A stretch of DNA of 64,000 nt, taken from contig NZ_JAJQVM010000017.1 in assembly GCF_021234875.1 (NCBI RefSeq), positions 1-64,000 on the forward strand. The letters are read 5' to 3'. Origin of the DNA: Marinibactrum halimedae. Its GTDB lineage: Bacteria; Pseudomonadota; Gammaproteobacteria; Pseudomonadales; Cellvibrionaceae. This document shows positions 9,381 to 17,789 of this stretch, piece after piece. The first letter of the stretch is position 1; every line of letters begins with the position of its first letter. The position numbers and the translations under genes are program-made. The notes under the pieces are model-generated. The model saw only the letters and a program-made list of their open reading frames with translations, had not been told where the DNA came from and ran no database searches.

Positions 9381-9904
9381 TGCCCAAGGCATATTTGAGT
9401 ATTGGTAGTAATCAAAACCCTGAATTTCACATACAAAAAGCATTGGATGAACTTTTCTTAGCCTTCGGTGAGTTGATCATTTCTTCTGTATATGAAAGTG
9501 AGGCAGTGGGTTTTGCAGGGGATAATTTTTATAATTTGGTTGTGGGTATTCACACAGATCGACCACTGTTCGAATTAAATCAGTATTTGAAACACTTGGA
9601 AGATCAATACGGACGTGATCGAAGCTCCCCCAAATTCAGTGGAAGAACACTGGATGTGGATATTCTTACTTACGGTGATTGTGTGGGAACCTTTGATGGA
9701 ATTACCCTACCCAGAGAAGAAATTGCCTTTCATGCGTTTGTCTTATTACCTATGGTGGATGTGGCCGCAAAAGATGGCCACCCGAGTTTGGGGTTGAGTT
9801 ATCAGGCGTTGTGGCAGTCCTTTAATAAAGATACGCAAAAGTTGTGGCCCGTCGATTTTGTATGGCAAGGGAAATTAATCTCCAATAAAAAAGCGAGTTC
9901 TTAA
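9380..9904 (+). CDS. folK: 2-amino-4-hydroxy-6-hydroxymethyldihydropteridine pyrophosphokinase
   Basis: 174 residues (E. coli 159). It pyrophosphorylates the FolB product for dihydropteroate synthesis. The family motifs are visible: AYLSIGSNQNP at the start, and SGRTLDVDILTYGD with the acidic pair that binds magnesium and ATP; the usual RWGPRTLDLDIL form is replaced by FSGRTLDVDIL. LPREEIAFHAFVLLPM is the usual HPR-x-F-VL region, with FHAF replacing the HPR sequence. It overlaps folB by one base and ends inside the stem of an intrinsic terminator. Confidence 0.95.
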   Translation: MPKAYLSIGSNQNPEFHIQKALDELFLAFGELIISSVYESEAVGFAGDNFYNLVVGIHTDRPLFELNQYLKHLEDQYGRDRSSPKFSGRTLDVDILTYGDCVGTFDGITLPREEIAFHAFVLLPMVDVAAKDGHPSLGLSYQALWQSFNKDTQKLWPVDFVWQGKLISNKKASS

Positions 9905-9921
9905 GGGAAACTCGCTTTTTT
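9887..9921. terminator. Bidirectional intrinsic terminator after folK
   Basis: AAAAAAGCGAGTT, a 9-nt loop, then AACTCGCTTTTTT. The stem is perfect with an A-run before and a T-run after, so it can stop transcription from folK and from the converging SDR gene. The folK stop codon lies in the loop. Confidence 0.9.
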
Positions 9922-9952
9922 GTTTGGTTTACTTTGCTTCACTTCTTCTTGT

Positions 9953-10786
9953 CTAGGTGGTGAGTGTCCTGCCGCCATCAACAGGCAATATTTGCCCGGT
10001 GATGTAGTGTGCCTCGTCTAAGAGAAAGGCAATGGTATTGGCAATGTCTTTCGCGGCACCCGGTGTTCCTAATGGAATACGAGATAGAATCTCTGATTTT
10101 TTTTCTGATGATAATTCAGCCGTATCTTCTGGCCATAATATTGCCCCAGGTGCAACGCCATTGACGCGAATTTCTGGGGCGAATTCTTTGGCCAATGATT
10201 GGGTCATCATGATATTGCCGGCTTTTGCCATGCTGTAAATGGGGTAGTTTTTCATAGGTCTTATTCCATGAATATCGGCAATATTCACGATACAACCTTG
10301 ATGCTGTCGTAAAAAAGGTGCCAACTTTTGACACAAGAAAAAGGGCGCTTTGAGGTTTGTTGCGAACAAGTCTTCCCAAGCACTCTCTAGTGATTGCTCT
10401 CGTTGGCGTTGAGTCTGCTGGTTATCATTTTGCGTTGTGGGTGTTTCCAGTGGCGTTGGGTAAAACGTCGACGCATTATTTATTAATGCATCCATTCTCC
10501 CCCATGGCTTGATCGCTTTTTCTACGATGTTATTAATTTCTTGGGTAGAGCATAAATCACCTTGAATTGAGGTGGCAGAATGCTCTCTTTGTTGATTGAG
10601 TTCAGAAGCCACTTTATGTGCTTCATCTGCACTGTGATGGTAGTGAATGATGACATTCCATCCTAATGTGTGAAGGTGTTCAGCAGTCGTTTTACCAATC
10701 CTGCGAGCTGCACCGGTAATCAGGGCAACTTTATGTTGGTGGTTCTTATGTTGATGACTGTTGTTGGGTGTAGGGTTGTTGGACAT
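9953..10786 (-). CDS. Short-chain dehydrogenase, pteridine reductase type
   Basis: 277 residues. The Rossmann NADP motif is TGAARRIGK (residues 24-32); its double Arg is typical of PTR1/FolM pteridine reductases. Further SDR marks are INNASTFYPTP, the catalytic Tyr/Lys pair in YSMAK, and VNGVAPGAILWPE. It probably reduces dihydropterin or dihydrofolate, which agrees with its position opposite folB-folK. The N terminus is His/Asn-rich (NNSHQHKNHQHK), as is a Gln-rich insert near residues 120-135 (NDNQQTQRQREQ), both apparently lineage-specific. The substrate is inferred from family and context. Confidence 0.85.
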   Translation of the reverse strand: MSNNPTPNNSHQHKNHQHKVALITGAARRIGKTTAEHLHTLGWNVIIHYHHSADEAHKVASELNQQREHSATSIQGDLCSTQEINNIVEKAIKPWGRMDALINNASTFYPTPLETPTTQNDNQQTQRQREQSLESAWEDLFATNLKAPFFLCQKLAPFLRQHQGCIVNIADIHGIRPMKNYPIYSMAKAGNIMMTQSLAKEFAPEIRVNGVAPGAILWPEDTAELSSEKKSEILSRIPLGTPGAAKDIANTIAFLLDEAHYITGQILPVDGGRTLTT

Positions 10787-10807
10787 AAGTTGGCCTTTTC
10801 TTAGGAT

Positions 10808-12160
10808 CTAAAGAGAGTTGTCTAAGCATTGCTTAATGATCTTTATACGCTGAGCTTCGATAGCGGATCCTAGTGCTTTTCCAGAAAAACCTTGCTGGAT
10901 GAGAAAACTTGCTGAAACCTCACAACTGCTTTTTAGTGCGTAAGAAATACGCTTTGCACCCGTTGAGAGAAAATTTTGACAAATGTGTTGATAAGCCTCT
11001 TTGATTTGAAGTAAATCAATGACTTTATTGGGTCGTCGAAACCCATCCAAGCGTTTAAACGTATCAAATAACCAAGCAGAATCATTGCCAGTTATTTCTG
11101 AGATGGACAGCAGCTTAGTATGGGTAAGAGCATCAATAATCAATATGTTGTAATGCTTTGGGACGAGTAATTCTTGGCAAATTTTGTTGGCGTTATCAAT
11201 GAGTGACTCGGTGTCATTATTTTTAAGTGATGCTAGTGCCAGTAAAGTGATGGTGAATCTCAATACACTGACAGAAAGTAGACTGCTTTGATCGCCCCAA
11301 ATCGCATTAGTGTATTCATGTGGGTGGAGTTGATCGGCGCCATCAATGCTTAGGCTCGATATTTCTTTTAAGTAGTGAATACAGGGGGCACCCAATTGTA
11401 TGTTTTTTGACAGGGTGGGGCATACCGATACTAATGCTCCACAGCCTCTGAGTACTTCTAAGAAAATATGAGCATTTTTCTCCTTGAGTGCACGTTCAAA
11501 CTCTTTCCATACCCGTTCTTTGACGAGGTATTGTGCTTCACCGTGAGCGACCATCGATTTCATTAATGTTAATGTATCCTCATGAACGTGGAACCCAAGG
11601 TGGTGATAGCGTGCTGCGAATCGGGCGACTCGCAGAATTCTGACAGGGTCTTCAGCAAACGCCGGGGAGACATGGCGTAATATTTTTTTTTCTAAGTCAT
11701 GTTGGCCGCCGTAAGGATCAATAATGCTGCCGTCTGATTTTTGGGCGATGGCGTTAATGGTTAGGTCTCTACGGAGTAAATCTTCCTCAAGTGTCACATC
11801 CTTAGAAGTATTAAATTCAAAGCCGGTATATCCAGGTGCTGTTTTACGTTCTGTTCGGGCTAGGGCATATTCTTCTTTTGTTGTAGGGTGTAAAAACACG
11901 GGAAAATCTTTGCCGACCGGAGTGTAACCTTGTTCTATAAGTGTTGAGGGTGTGGCACCGACAATGACCCAGTCCTTTTCGTGAAACGGAAACCCAAGTA
12001 ATTTATCGCGTACAGCGCCACCCACTAAATAAACGTCCAATTGATGCTCCGAAACATTTGCATTGTTCAATGGTATTGAGTCGTTCATAGTATGCCACGC
12101 TTTGGAGAGGACCTCCCTAAGATGATATCTGTTTAAAAAGGAAGTCCAGTGGTGTGCCAT
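10808..12160 (-). CDS. cca: CCA tRNA nucleotidyltransferase, divergent, without recognisable HD motif
   Basis: 450 residues. The catalytic head [21 protein letters not shown], the ARTERK motif, [16 protein letters not shown] and the helical [12 protein letters not shown] are all class II CCA-adding enzyme features. Two oddities are visible. The metal pair normally D-x-D is E-x-D here (EKDW). The HD phosphohydrolase motif of E. coli Cca (CHDLGKG) has no counterpart; the matching region reads [14 protein letters not shown]. The start at 12160 is chosen for its strong AAGGAG eight bases upstream, giving about 40 residues before the usual N terminus; ATG 12088 is an alternative. Only 28 bp separate it from the divergent transporter start. 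Confidence 0.9.
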   Translation of the reverse strand: MAHHWTSFLNRYHLREVLSKAWHTMNDSIPLNNANVSEHQLDVYLVGGAVRDKLLGFPFHEKDWVIVGATPSTLIEQGYTPVGKDFPVFLHPTTKEEYALARTERKTAPGYTGFEFNTSKDVTLEEDLLRRDLTINAIAQKSDGSIIDPYGGQHDLEKKILRHVSPAFAEDPVRILRVARFAARYHHLGFHVHEDTLTLMKSMVAHGEAQYLVKERVWKEFERALKEKNAHIFLEVLRGCGALVSVCPTLSKNIQLGAPCIHYLKEISSLSIDGADQLHPHEYTNAIWGDQSSLLSVSVLRFTITLLALASLKNNDTESLIDNANKICQELLVPKHYNILIIDALTHTKLLSISEITGNDSAWLFDTFKRLDGFRRPNKVIDLLQIKEAYQHICQNFLSTGAKRISYALKSSCEVSASFLIQQGFSGKALGSAIEAQRIKIIKQCLDNSL

Positions 12161-12188
12161 GAGTATTTCTCCTTTTTAGAGAGTTCAT

Positions 12189-13067
12189 ATGAAACCTTTT
12201 GTTGTACCCAGTATTTTCTTATTAGTGGTGGTGATTTGGTCAACAACACCACTGGCTATTCAGTTAAGTAACCAAGATTTTGGCTTTGCTCTTGCGGTAT
12301 CTGCTCGAATGACATTGGGAGCGTCTTTGGTGTGGCTGATATTGTTGCTTCGTGGACAATCGTTATTTTCTTCAGCAAGTGATTGGAGGGTGTATGCAAT
12401 TGCGTCTATCGGCGTGTTTCCTAATATGCCGCTAGTTTACTGGGGTGCTCAATTTATTCCTTCTGGTTTATTGTCTTTGGTATTTTCATCGGTGCCCTTT
12501 TTTATGGGCATGTTTGGTAAATTTATTTTGGGGGAGCGACTTGGTCAAAATCGCATTATTGGATTGATGGTTGCGTTTTGTGGGTTGAGCGTGGTGTTTT
12601 GGGATCAGCTGCAATTGAATGATGAGGCTGGAAAAGGCATTGGTGCTGTTATTTTGTCCACATTATTGTTCAGCATCAGCAGTGTGTGGATTAAAAAAAT
12701 AGGTGCAGAAATCAGTCCGTTACAGCAGGCATGTGGGTCTATGTTGTTTGCTCTACCGGGCCTTTGGTTATGTTGGTGGTTACTAGGGGCGAGCTGGCCA
12801 AGTTCAGTAGGTATTGTCCCGGCGAGTGCGGGAATGTATTTGGTGATTATGGGGTCAGTAATTGGCTTTAGTGCCTACTATTTTTTATTGCGTCATTTAC
12901 AGGCAAGCACTACAGCATTGATTAGTATGCTCTCTCCTATATTGGCAATGGGGTTGGGGGTTGCAGTGGCGGAAGAATCTTTCAGTACTCATTATTTTGT
13001 TGGAACTGGTTTGGTATTGTTAGGGTTGAGTGTTTACTCAGGCATCGGCAAGGCGATATTGAAATAA
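12189..13067 (+). CDS. EamA/DMT-family inner-membrane transporter
   Basis: 292 residues with about ten hydrophobic segments in two halves, the EamA duplication typical of drug/metabolite transporters. The first half begins PSIFLLVVVIWSTTPLAIQLS and contains ARMTLGASLVWLILLL; the second repeat begins at GKGIGAVILSTLLFSISSVW and ends with LISMLSPILAMGLGVAVAEE. The P-I-L-A-M-x-L-x-V-x-x-x-E-E pattern is usual at the end of the family. The substrate cannot be told. The start follows AGAGAGTTCAT closely. It shares a 28-bp divergent spacer with cca. Confidence 0.85.
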   Translation: MKPFVVPSIFLLVVVIWSTTPLAIQLSNQDFGFALAVSARMTLGASLVWLILLLRGQSLFSSASDWRVYAIASIGVFPNMPLVYWGAQFIPSGLLSLVFSSVPFFMGMFGKFILGERLGQNRIIGLMVAFCGLSVVFWDQLQLNDEAGKGIGAVILSTLLFSISSVWIKKIGAEISPLQQACGSMLFALPGLWLCWWLLGASWPSSVGIVPASAGMYLVIMGSVIGFSAYYFLLRHLQASTTALISMLSPILAMGLGVAVAEESFSTHYFVGTGLVLLGLSVYSGIGKAILK

Positions 13068-13138
13068 AGACATGCTCATTAATTTTATCATTCTTCACCT
13101 CATTCTCTTTCATTGTTCATTACCCTTTATCAATAGGT

Positions 13139-14446
13139 TTAATGGCTCGGTGGCATGCCTTGCTTGATGGGGAGCCTAATGGTAAATCGGCTTCCTTCTC
13201 CCACTTTGCTATGAACATCAATATCGCCCCCATGATTTTGGATGATGCCATAGGAGACCGATAATCCGAGCCCTGTACCTTCCCCTACAGGTTTGGTGGT
13301 AAAAAAAGGGTTAAAAATATTGGTTAGTAATGCGGATTCAATACCACAGCCGTTGTCTTCAATAACAATTTCAATGTTATTTTCATTAACGCATCGGCTA
13401 GTAATATGGATATCACCAAATTGTTTCATGGCCTGCCCGGCGTTAACAAATAAGTTCACTAAAACCTGGCTTATTTGAGGGATGATGCATTCTACTTGAG
13501 GTAAGTGATTTTCATAGTGTTTGTGGATATTGGCTTTGTATTTTAGTTGATTGTGAACAATATTCAGAGCTGAATCGATACATTGATTAATATCAGCAGT
13601 TTGCCATGCTTTTTGTTCGGGGTGAGAGAAATTCTTCAGATCCGAAACAATTTGGATGACTCTCTCTACTCCGGTCTGGGATTCTGAAATGATGTGTTTA
13701 ATATCTTCTTCGATAAACTCAATATCTAATTGAGCTCTCTTGTTCTTAATTAATGTTTTGGTCGGTTCGTGTTTGATGTGTACCATAGCCCCTTCATAAA
13801 ACTGAACCATATCCAGTATATCGTCGAGATAGGCATTTAATGTGTCTAAGTTAGAGCTGATGTAGCCCACAGGGTTATTGATCTCATGCGCTACGCCAGC
13901 AGCAAGTTGCCCTAATGATGCCATTTTTTCCGCTTGAACCAATTGATGATAAGTATCTTGAACACGTTTATTGGCTTCTACGAGTTCAACAGTACGGCGT
14001 TGCACCAAGCTTTCCAAGTGTCGCTCACGGCTTCTAAGATGAAGTTGTGTGTTAATTCTTGCCAGCATTTCCTCTTTTTTGAATGGTGTGGTTATGTAGT
14101 CGGCTGCTCCGAGTTTAAAGGCTTGGCTAATAGATTCCGGTGAATTATCTGCCGAGACGACAACAAAAGTTGGCAAAGTAACCTGGGTCCATTCTTTGAC
14201 TCTTCTCAGGACTTCCAATCCATCTATTTCGGGCATATTCAAATCTAATAGCACGAGATCAAATTCTTGCGTTGACATCATCGACAAGCACTGGGCGCCA
14301 TTGATTGCTTGGTTGATTTCCATTTTCTCATTTTCCAAAATTTTGGATATCAGCTGTAAATTTACGGGGTTGTCGTCCACCAGCAGTATGGCTGGATGAG
14401 GGTGACTTGTGTTGATGGCTTCATTCATGTCGAGAGATGTGGTCAT
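13139..14446 (-). CDS. Receiver-histidine kinase fusion (REC + coiled coil + HisKA + HATPase)
   Basis: 435 residues, no membrane segment. Residues 19-135 form a receiver domain with D24/D25 and phosphoacceptor D68 (LLDLNMPEIDG) and the Lys of PFKK. A coiled coil (140-175) leads to the dimerisation helix with H187 (GVAHEINNPVG), then the ATPase domain with LVNLFVNAGQAM (N box), IEDNGCGI (G1), FNPFFTTKPVGEGTGLGLSVSYGI (F/G2). Such REC-first kinases act as cytosolic relays fed by another kinase. It may relate to the HTH-receiver protein at 15550, but no direct link is shown. A proximal promoter candidate (14488-14516) and the terminator array lie upstream. Confidence 0.9.
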   Translation of the reverse strand: MTTSLDMNEAINTSHPHPAILLVDDNPVNLQLISKILENEKMEINQAINGAQCLSMMSTQEFDLVLLDLNMPEIDGLEVLRRVKEWTQVTLPTFVVVSADNSPESISQAFKLGAADYITTPFKKEEMLARINTQLHLRSRERHLESLVQRRTVELVEANKRVQDTYHQLVQAEKMASLGQLAAGVAHEINNPVGYISSNLDTLNAYLDDILDMVQFYEGAMVHIKHEPTKTLIKNKRAQLDIEFIEEDIKHIISESQTGVERVIQIVSDLKNFSHPEQKAWQTADINQCIDSALNIVHNQLKYKANIHKHYENHLPQVECIIPQISQVLVNLFVNAGQAMKQFGDIHITSRCVNENNIEIVIEDNGCGIESALLTNIFNPFFTTKPVGEGTGLGLSVSYGIIQNHGGDIDVHSKVGEGSRFTIRLPIKQGMPPSH

Positions 14447-14487
14447 AGAGGCTTCAACGTTTGTATTGATTACTGAGTTGCTTGAAA

Positions 14488-14516
14488 TGAATACGTGGTC
14501 ATAAATAAGCTAACAA
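14488..14516 (-). promoter_or_regulatory. Candidate proximal promoter of the receiver-kinase gene
   Basis: On the minus strand TTGTTA (14511-14516), 17 nt, TATTCA (14488-14493), starting transcription about 35 nt ahead of the kinase start codon. Motif quality is moderate. If real, the kinase does not depend on transcription through the hairpin array. Confidence 0.4.
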
Positions 14517-14608
14517 CTTTTTTTCATATTTATCAAGCTTACTCAGACAGAGGTAATGGCCTTGTTGGAGAGTGTATAGAGGATAGAACTTTTATGAAGA
14601 CAAAAAAA

Positions 14609-14627
14609 ATCCCCGATAATCGGGGAT
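14609..14627 (-). terminator. Strongest hairpin of the array, nearest the kinase gene
   Basis: Minus strand ATCCCCGATTATCGGGGAT followed by seven T (A-run 14602-14608 on the plus strand). The 8-bp stem with a 3-nt loop is a textbook intrinsic terminator. It would end leftward transcripts 156 nt before the kinase start codon. Confidence 0.8.
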
Positions 14628-15070
14628 AAGGTCTTAGGGTGTTCGTGCTGGCCGCGCTTGTGCCGCCAGACTGTGTTCAAAAAAGTCCTCGTTACATCGG
14701 AGGACAAGGGTCTTAGGGTGTTCGTGCTGGCCGCTTATGCCGCCAGACTGTGTTCAAAAAAGTCCTCGTTACATCGGAGGACAAGGGTCTTAGGGTGTTC
14801 GTGCTGGTCGCTTAGCCGCCAGACTGTGTTCAAAAAAGTCCTCGTTACATCGGAGGACAAGGGTCTTAGGGTGTTCATGCTGGCCGCGCTTGTGCCGCCA
14901 GACTGTGTTCAAAAAAGTCCTCGTTACATCGGAGGACAAAGGTCTTAGGGTGTTCATGCTGGCCGCTTATGCCGCCAGACTGTGTTCAAAAAAGTCCTCG
15001 TTACATCGGAGGACAAAGGTCTTAGGGTGTTCATGCTGGCCGCCTATGCCACCAGTCTGTGTTCAAAAAA

Positions 15071-15091
15071 GTCCCCGTTACTGCTAGGGAC
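15071..15091 (-). terminator. First array hairpin met by leftward transcription
   Basis: Minus strand GTCCCTAGCAGTAACGGGGAC then six T (plus-strand A-run 15065-15070). The outer five base pairs (GTCCC/GGGAC) are kept although the inside differs from the other units. A transcript from the promoter at 15172-15200 would end here after about 100 nt. Confidence 0.65.
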
Positions 15092-15549
15092 AAGGGTCTT
15101 AGGGTGTTCGATTTGCAGAGAATAAAGAGTTTTTTTTTAGTTTTTCTCTGGGGTAATTTGGCTACCGCTTTTGTATAGTGCTCTCTGCTTAACTATTCAA
15201 TAATTACTATTGTATACAAACTGTCCAACCTGTCAATAATGACATTTATACCATTTCTTATGAGATAAAGATCAAGATATATACAAATGTCATTTAAGGC
15301 AGGCTATATTATGGAGTACATTAGTGGTCTAGAGATTTGAGTGCCAAAATCAATGCCGCATTAATTATTTATTGTAATTACTTTGGTTGATTTTGGTGTC
15401 ATTTATTAGATAGATGGGCCATATTTAGGGACAATTCGGCTATTCGTGTTGATAGCACGCTATTTTGAAGGGCAGTAGTAATCGAAAATAGCTGTTAAAT
15501 TGGGACGGTAGGCTGGGTGCTCCTCGATTTGATCGAATGAGAGGTTTGA
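15092..15549. other. AT-rich intergenic region between hairpin array and HTH-receiver gene
   Basis: No gene is visible. It contains the leftward promoter candidate, the 10-bp palindrome TTGTATACAA near 15210, and a separated inverted repeat (AATGACATTTATA near 15238 and TATACAAATGTCATT near 15281) that could be a regulator site. A promoter for the rightward gene at 15550 must lie here but I could not fix one. Confidence 0.5.
15172..15200 (-). promoter_or_regulatory. Sigma70-type promoter reading into the hairpin array
   Basis: Minus strand TTGAAT (15195-15200), exactly 17 nt, TATACA (15172-15177). The predicted start near 15165 leads after about 75 nt into the first terminator hairpin. No coding frame with a ribosome site lies in between, so the product would be a small RNA or a leader. 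Confidence 0.5.
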
Positions 15550-16113
15550 ATGACAGAGCTTAAAGTTTTCACTACTGGTGAGGCGGCAAAGTATTGCGGT
15601 GTGAACTTTCGCACCATCATACGTTGGATAGAAAGAGGCCGTTTGAAAGCCTACAAGTTGCCAGGTCGTGGAGACCATCGAATCAAGCAGGAGGACTTTG
15701 TTGAGTTTCTTCGAGAAAACTCAATGCCAGTTCCTGATGAGTTAGAGGTTAAGCGAAGTGTTTTGGTTATTGAGGATCAGCCTGAAATGGCCGCCGCGAT
15801 TCGACGTGTATTGAAGCGTGCGGGGTATGAGGTAGAGGTGGCCCGTGATGGGTTTATGGCCGGTACATTATTGGCACAAATGAAACCTAGCTTAGTAACA
15901 CTAGACCTTAAAATGCCCGGAATGGATGGGTTCGAAGTTCTCCGCTTTATTCGTTCTTCTGACGAGTTTTCTCAAATCAAAGTGCTGGTAGTGTCAGCAG
16001 AAACTCAGGCCAGTTTGGTACGTGCAACAGAGACCGGGGCCAACTCTGTACTTTCCAAGCCTTTCCGTAATGAAGAGTTATTGGAACGGGTGGAAAGCCT
16101 CCTTTCTTCATAA
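15550..16113 (+). CDS. Excisionase-type HTH fused to a response-regulator receiver domain
   Basis: 187 residues. Residues 6-56 match the MerR/excisionase-like helix-turn-helix used for DNA binding (FTTGEAAKYCGVNFRTIIRWIERGRLKAYKLPGRGDHRI). Residues 69-187 are a receiver domain with acidic E75/D76, phosphoacceptor D119 (VTLDLKMPGMDG) and the conserved Lys of LSKPF. DNA-binding first and receiver last is the reverse of the OmpR or NarL arrangement. No kinase is adjacent on the same strand; the receiver-kinase at 13139 is across the hairpin array. It starts at ATG 15550 after GAGAGGTTTGA. Its target is unknown. Confidence 0.88.
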   Translation: MTELKVFTTGEAAKYCGVNFRTIIRWIERGRLKAYKLPGRGDHRIKQEDFVEFLRENSMPVPDELEVKRSVLVIEDQPEMAAAIRRVLKRAGYEVEVARDGFMAGTLLAQMKPSLVTLDLKMPGMDGFEVLRFIRSSDEFSQIKVLVVSAETQASLVRATETGANSVLSKPFRNEELLERVESLLSS

Positions 16114-16271
16114 TGAACTACAGAGAGTCGATGCTACCCAAGGGTGTGGCAAGTTCAGTGGGTATGAGTCTCTCGGGAGCAATGTTGCTATAACAATAAT
16201 AATGGTAACAATCCGTTTGGCCACACAACATAACGTAGACTTTTTATTTTTTCAGCGTGTAGTGCGTGTGT

Positions 16272-17789
16272 TTAATTTAATTCGGTATGCTCCGGTTTAG
16301 GTGGGCAATGGTAGGTCTCGCATAAAACACCGTTGTCAGTAGAATGCAAGTGAACATCAAACCCCCAAAGTCGATGAACATGTCGTAAGACTTCTTCGGT
16401 TGAATCCCCCAGGGGAACACGATTGTATCTAACGTGTTCTAAGGTCAATGAGCGGTCTCCTCTTACGTTTACACTGGTTACTTGTATGTTAGGCTCTCGA
16501 TTCCCCAAATTGTATTGTCCGGCTAATGCTTCACGGATGGATTGATATCCACTTTGGTCATGGATGGCGCTCACCAATATTTCTTCTTCCAAATTGTCAT
16601 CCATAATATTAAATAACTTTAAATCTCGAATGACTTTGGGTGAAAGGTACTGAAGAATAAAGCTCTCATCTTTAAAGTTTTGCATGGCAAAGTGTAAGGT
16701 TTCCAACCAGTCTTTTCCTGCAATGTCAGGAAACCATTCTCGATCTTCATCAGTTGGGTGTTCACACATTCGACGAATATCACAAAATATGCTGAATCCT
16801 AACGTATAGGGATTGATGCCTGAAAAGTAAGGGCTATTGTAAGGAGGTTGATAAATGACGCTGGTGTGTGATTGCAAAAATTCCATCATAAAGCCATCAC
16901 TCAATTTTCCCCGATCATAGAGTGTGTTGAGTAGAGTGTAATGCCAAAATGTTGCCCACCCTTCATTCATCACTTGAGTTTGACGTTGAGGATAAAAATA
17001 TTGTGAAATTTTTCTGACGATTCGAATAATTTCGCGTTGCCATGATTCCAGCAGTGGAGCATTTTTTTCAAAAAAATAGAGCAAATTTTCTTGAGGCTCA
17101 GAAGGAAATTTGGGTTTCTCGGCACTGTCGTCATGACTTTCCCCTTTGGGAATGGTTCTCCATAGGTCATTCACTTGACGTTGTAAGTATTCTTCGCGCT
17201 CTTTTTGGCGTGCTTCTTCTTCAGCGTTTGAAATAGGATAAGGTCGTTGATAACGGTCTACTCCATAATTCATAAGAGCGTGGCAAGAGTCCACGATTTT
17301 TTCTACTTCAGATATGCCATAGCGTTCCTCGCATTTGGCAATGTAGTTTTTTGCGAAAACGAGATAGTCAATGATGGATTCTGCATCTGTCCATGCTCTA
17401 AATAAATAATTCCCTTTAAAAAAAGAATTGTGGCCATAACACGCATGTGCAATCACCAGCGCCTGCATTGTCATTGTGTTTTCTTCCATGAGATAAGCAA
17501 TACAAGGGCTGGAGTTAATTACAATTTCATAAGCAAGACCCATTTGCCCTCTGCTATAGGACCGCTCAATATTAAGAAATTGCTTTCCGTAAGACCAATG
17601 ACTGTACCCAATTGGCATACCTGCGGAAGCGTAAGCATCCATCATTTGCTCTGAACTGATGACTTCAATCTGATTAGGGTAGGTGTCGAGTTTGAACTCT
17701 TTGGCTATGTCTGAAATTTCTTTGTCATAAGTTTGTATTAATTCAAATGTCCATTCAGAAGAAGTTGATATCGGTTTTTGTTTACTCAT
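16272..17789 (-). CDS. SpoVR family protein (YcgB)
   Basis: 505 residues, as in E. coli YcgB. It begins with the family region [21 protein letters not shown] and has [33 protein letters not shown] and [12 protein letters not shown], whose conserved His and Glu residues suggest metal binding; the activity is unknown. It is the last gene of the prkA-yeaH-spoVR operon and its start overlaps the yeaH stop by four bases (ATGA), so the two are translationally coupled. The operon is linked to starvation and stress in enterobacteria and pseudomonads. Confidence 0.96.
   Translation of the reverse strand: MSKQKPISTSSEWTFELIQTYDKEISDIAKEFKLDTYPNQIEVISSEQMMDAYASAGMPIGYSHWSYGKQFLNIERSYSRGQMGLAYEIVINSSPCIAYLMEENTMTMQALVIAHACYGHNSFFKGNYLFRAWTDAESIIDYLVFAKNYIAKCEERYGISEVEKIVDSCHALMNYGVDRYQRPYPISNAEEEARQKEREEYLQRQVNDLWRTIPKGESHDDSAEKPKFPSEPQENLLYFFEKNAPLLESWQREIIRIVRKISQYFYPQRQTQVMNEGWATFWHYTLLNTLYDRGKLSDGFMMEFLQSHTSVIYQPPYNSPYFSGINPYTLGFSIFCDIRRMCEHPTDEDREWFPDIAGKDWLETLHFAMQNFKDESFILQYLSPKVIRDLKLFNIMDDNLEEEILVSAIHDQSGYQSIREALAGQYNLGNREPNIQVTSVNVRGDRSLTLEHVRYNRVPLGDSTEEVLRHVHRLWGFDVHLHSTDNGVLCETYHCPPKPEHTELN

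Larger units (their letters stand above)
14602..15091 (-). repeat. Array of seven terminator-like hairpins with a period of about 77 bp
   Basis: Hairpins begin at 14609, 14685, 14762, 14838, 14917, 14994 and 15071 (spacing 76-79 bp). Each reads on the minus strand as an intrinsic terminator: a G/C-rich stem followed by six to seven U. Five share the stem GTCCTC/GAGGAC; the outer two differ with compensating changes (ATCCCCGA/TCGGGGAT on the left, GTCCC/GGGAC on the right). Between hairpins each unit carries a constant block (minus strand GAACACCCTAAGACC) and a second stem CTGGC-x-GC/GC-x-GCCAG. No protein-coding frame with a ribosome site fits. A leftward promoter candidate sits just outside the right end. 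It may be a stack of terminators in the leader of the kinase gene, or a locus for small RNAs of graded length. Confidence 0.85.

Noticed and set aside
14658-15087. Open frames across the hairpin array (14658-14948 and 14890-15087, plus strand)
   Set aside because: They arise because the unit is often 77 bp and lacks stops in some frames; they have no ribosome site, switch frame between units and translate to repeats without protein-like character.
14602-15110. CRISPR array
   Set aside because: The whole unit is repeated; there are no unique spacers and no cas genes.
14602-15110. Integron attC cassette array
   Set aside because: No integrase, no cassette genes between units, and no paired RYYYAAC/GTTRRRY core sites.
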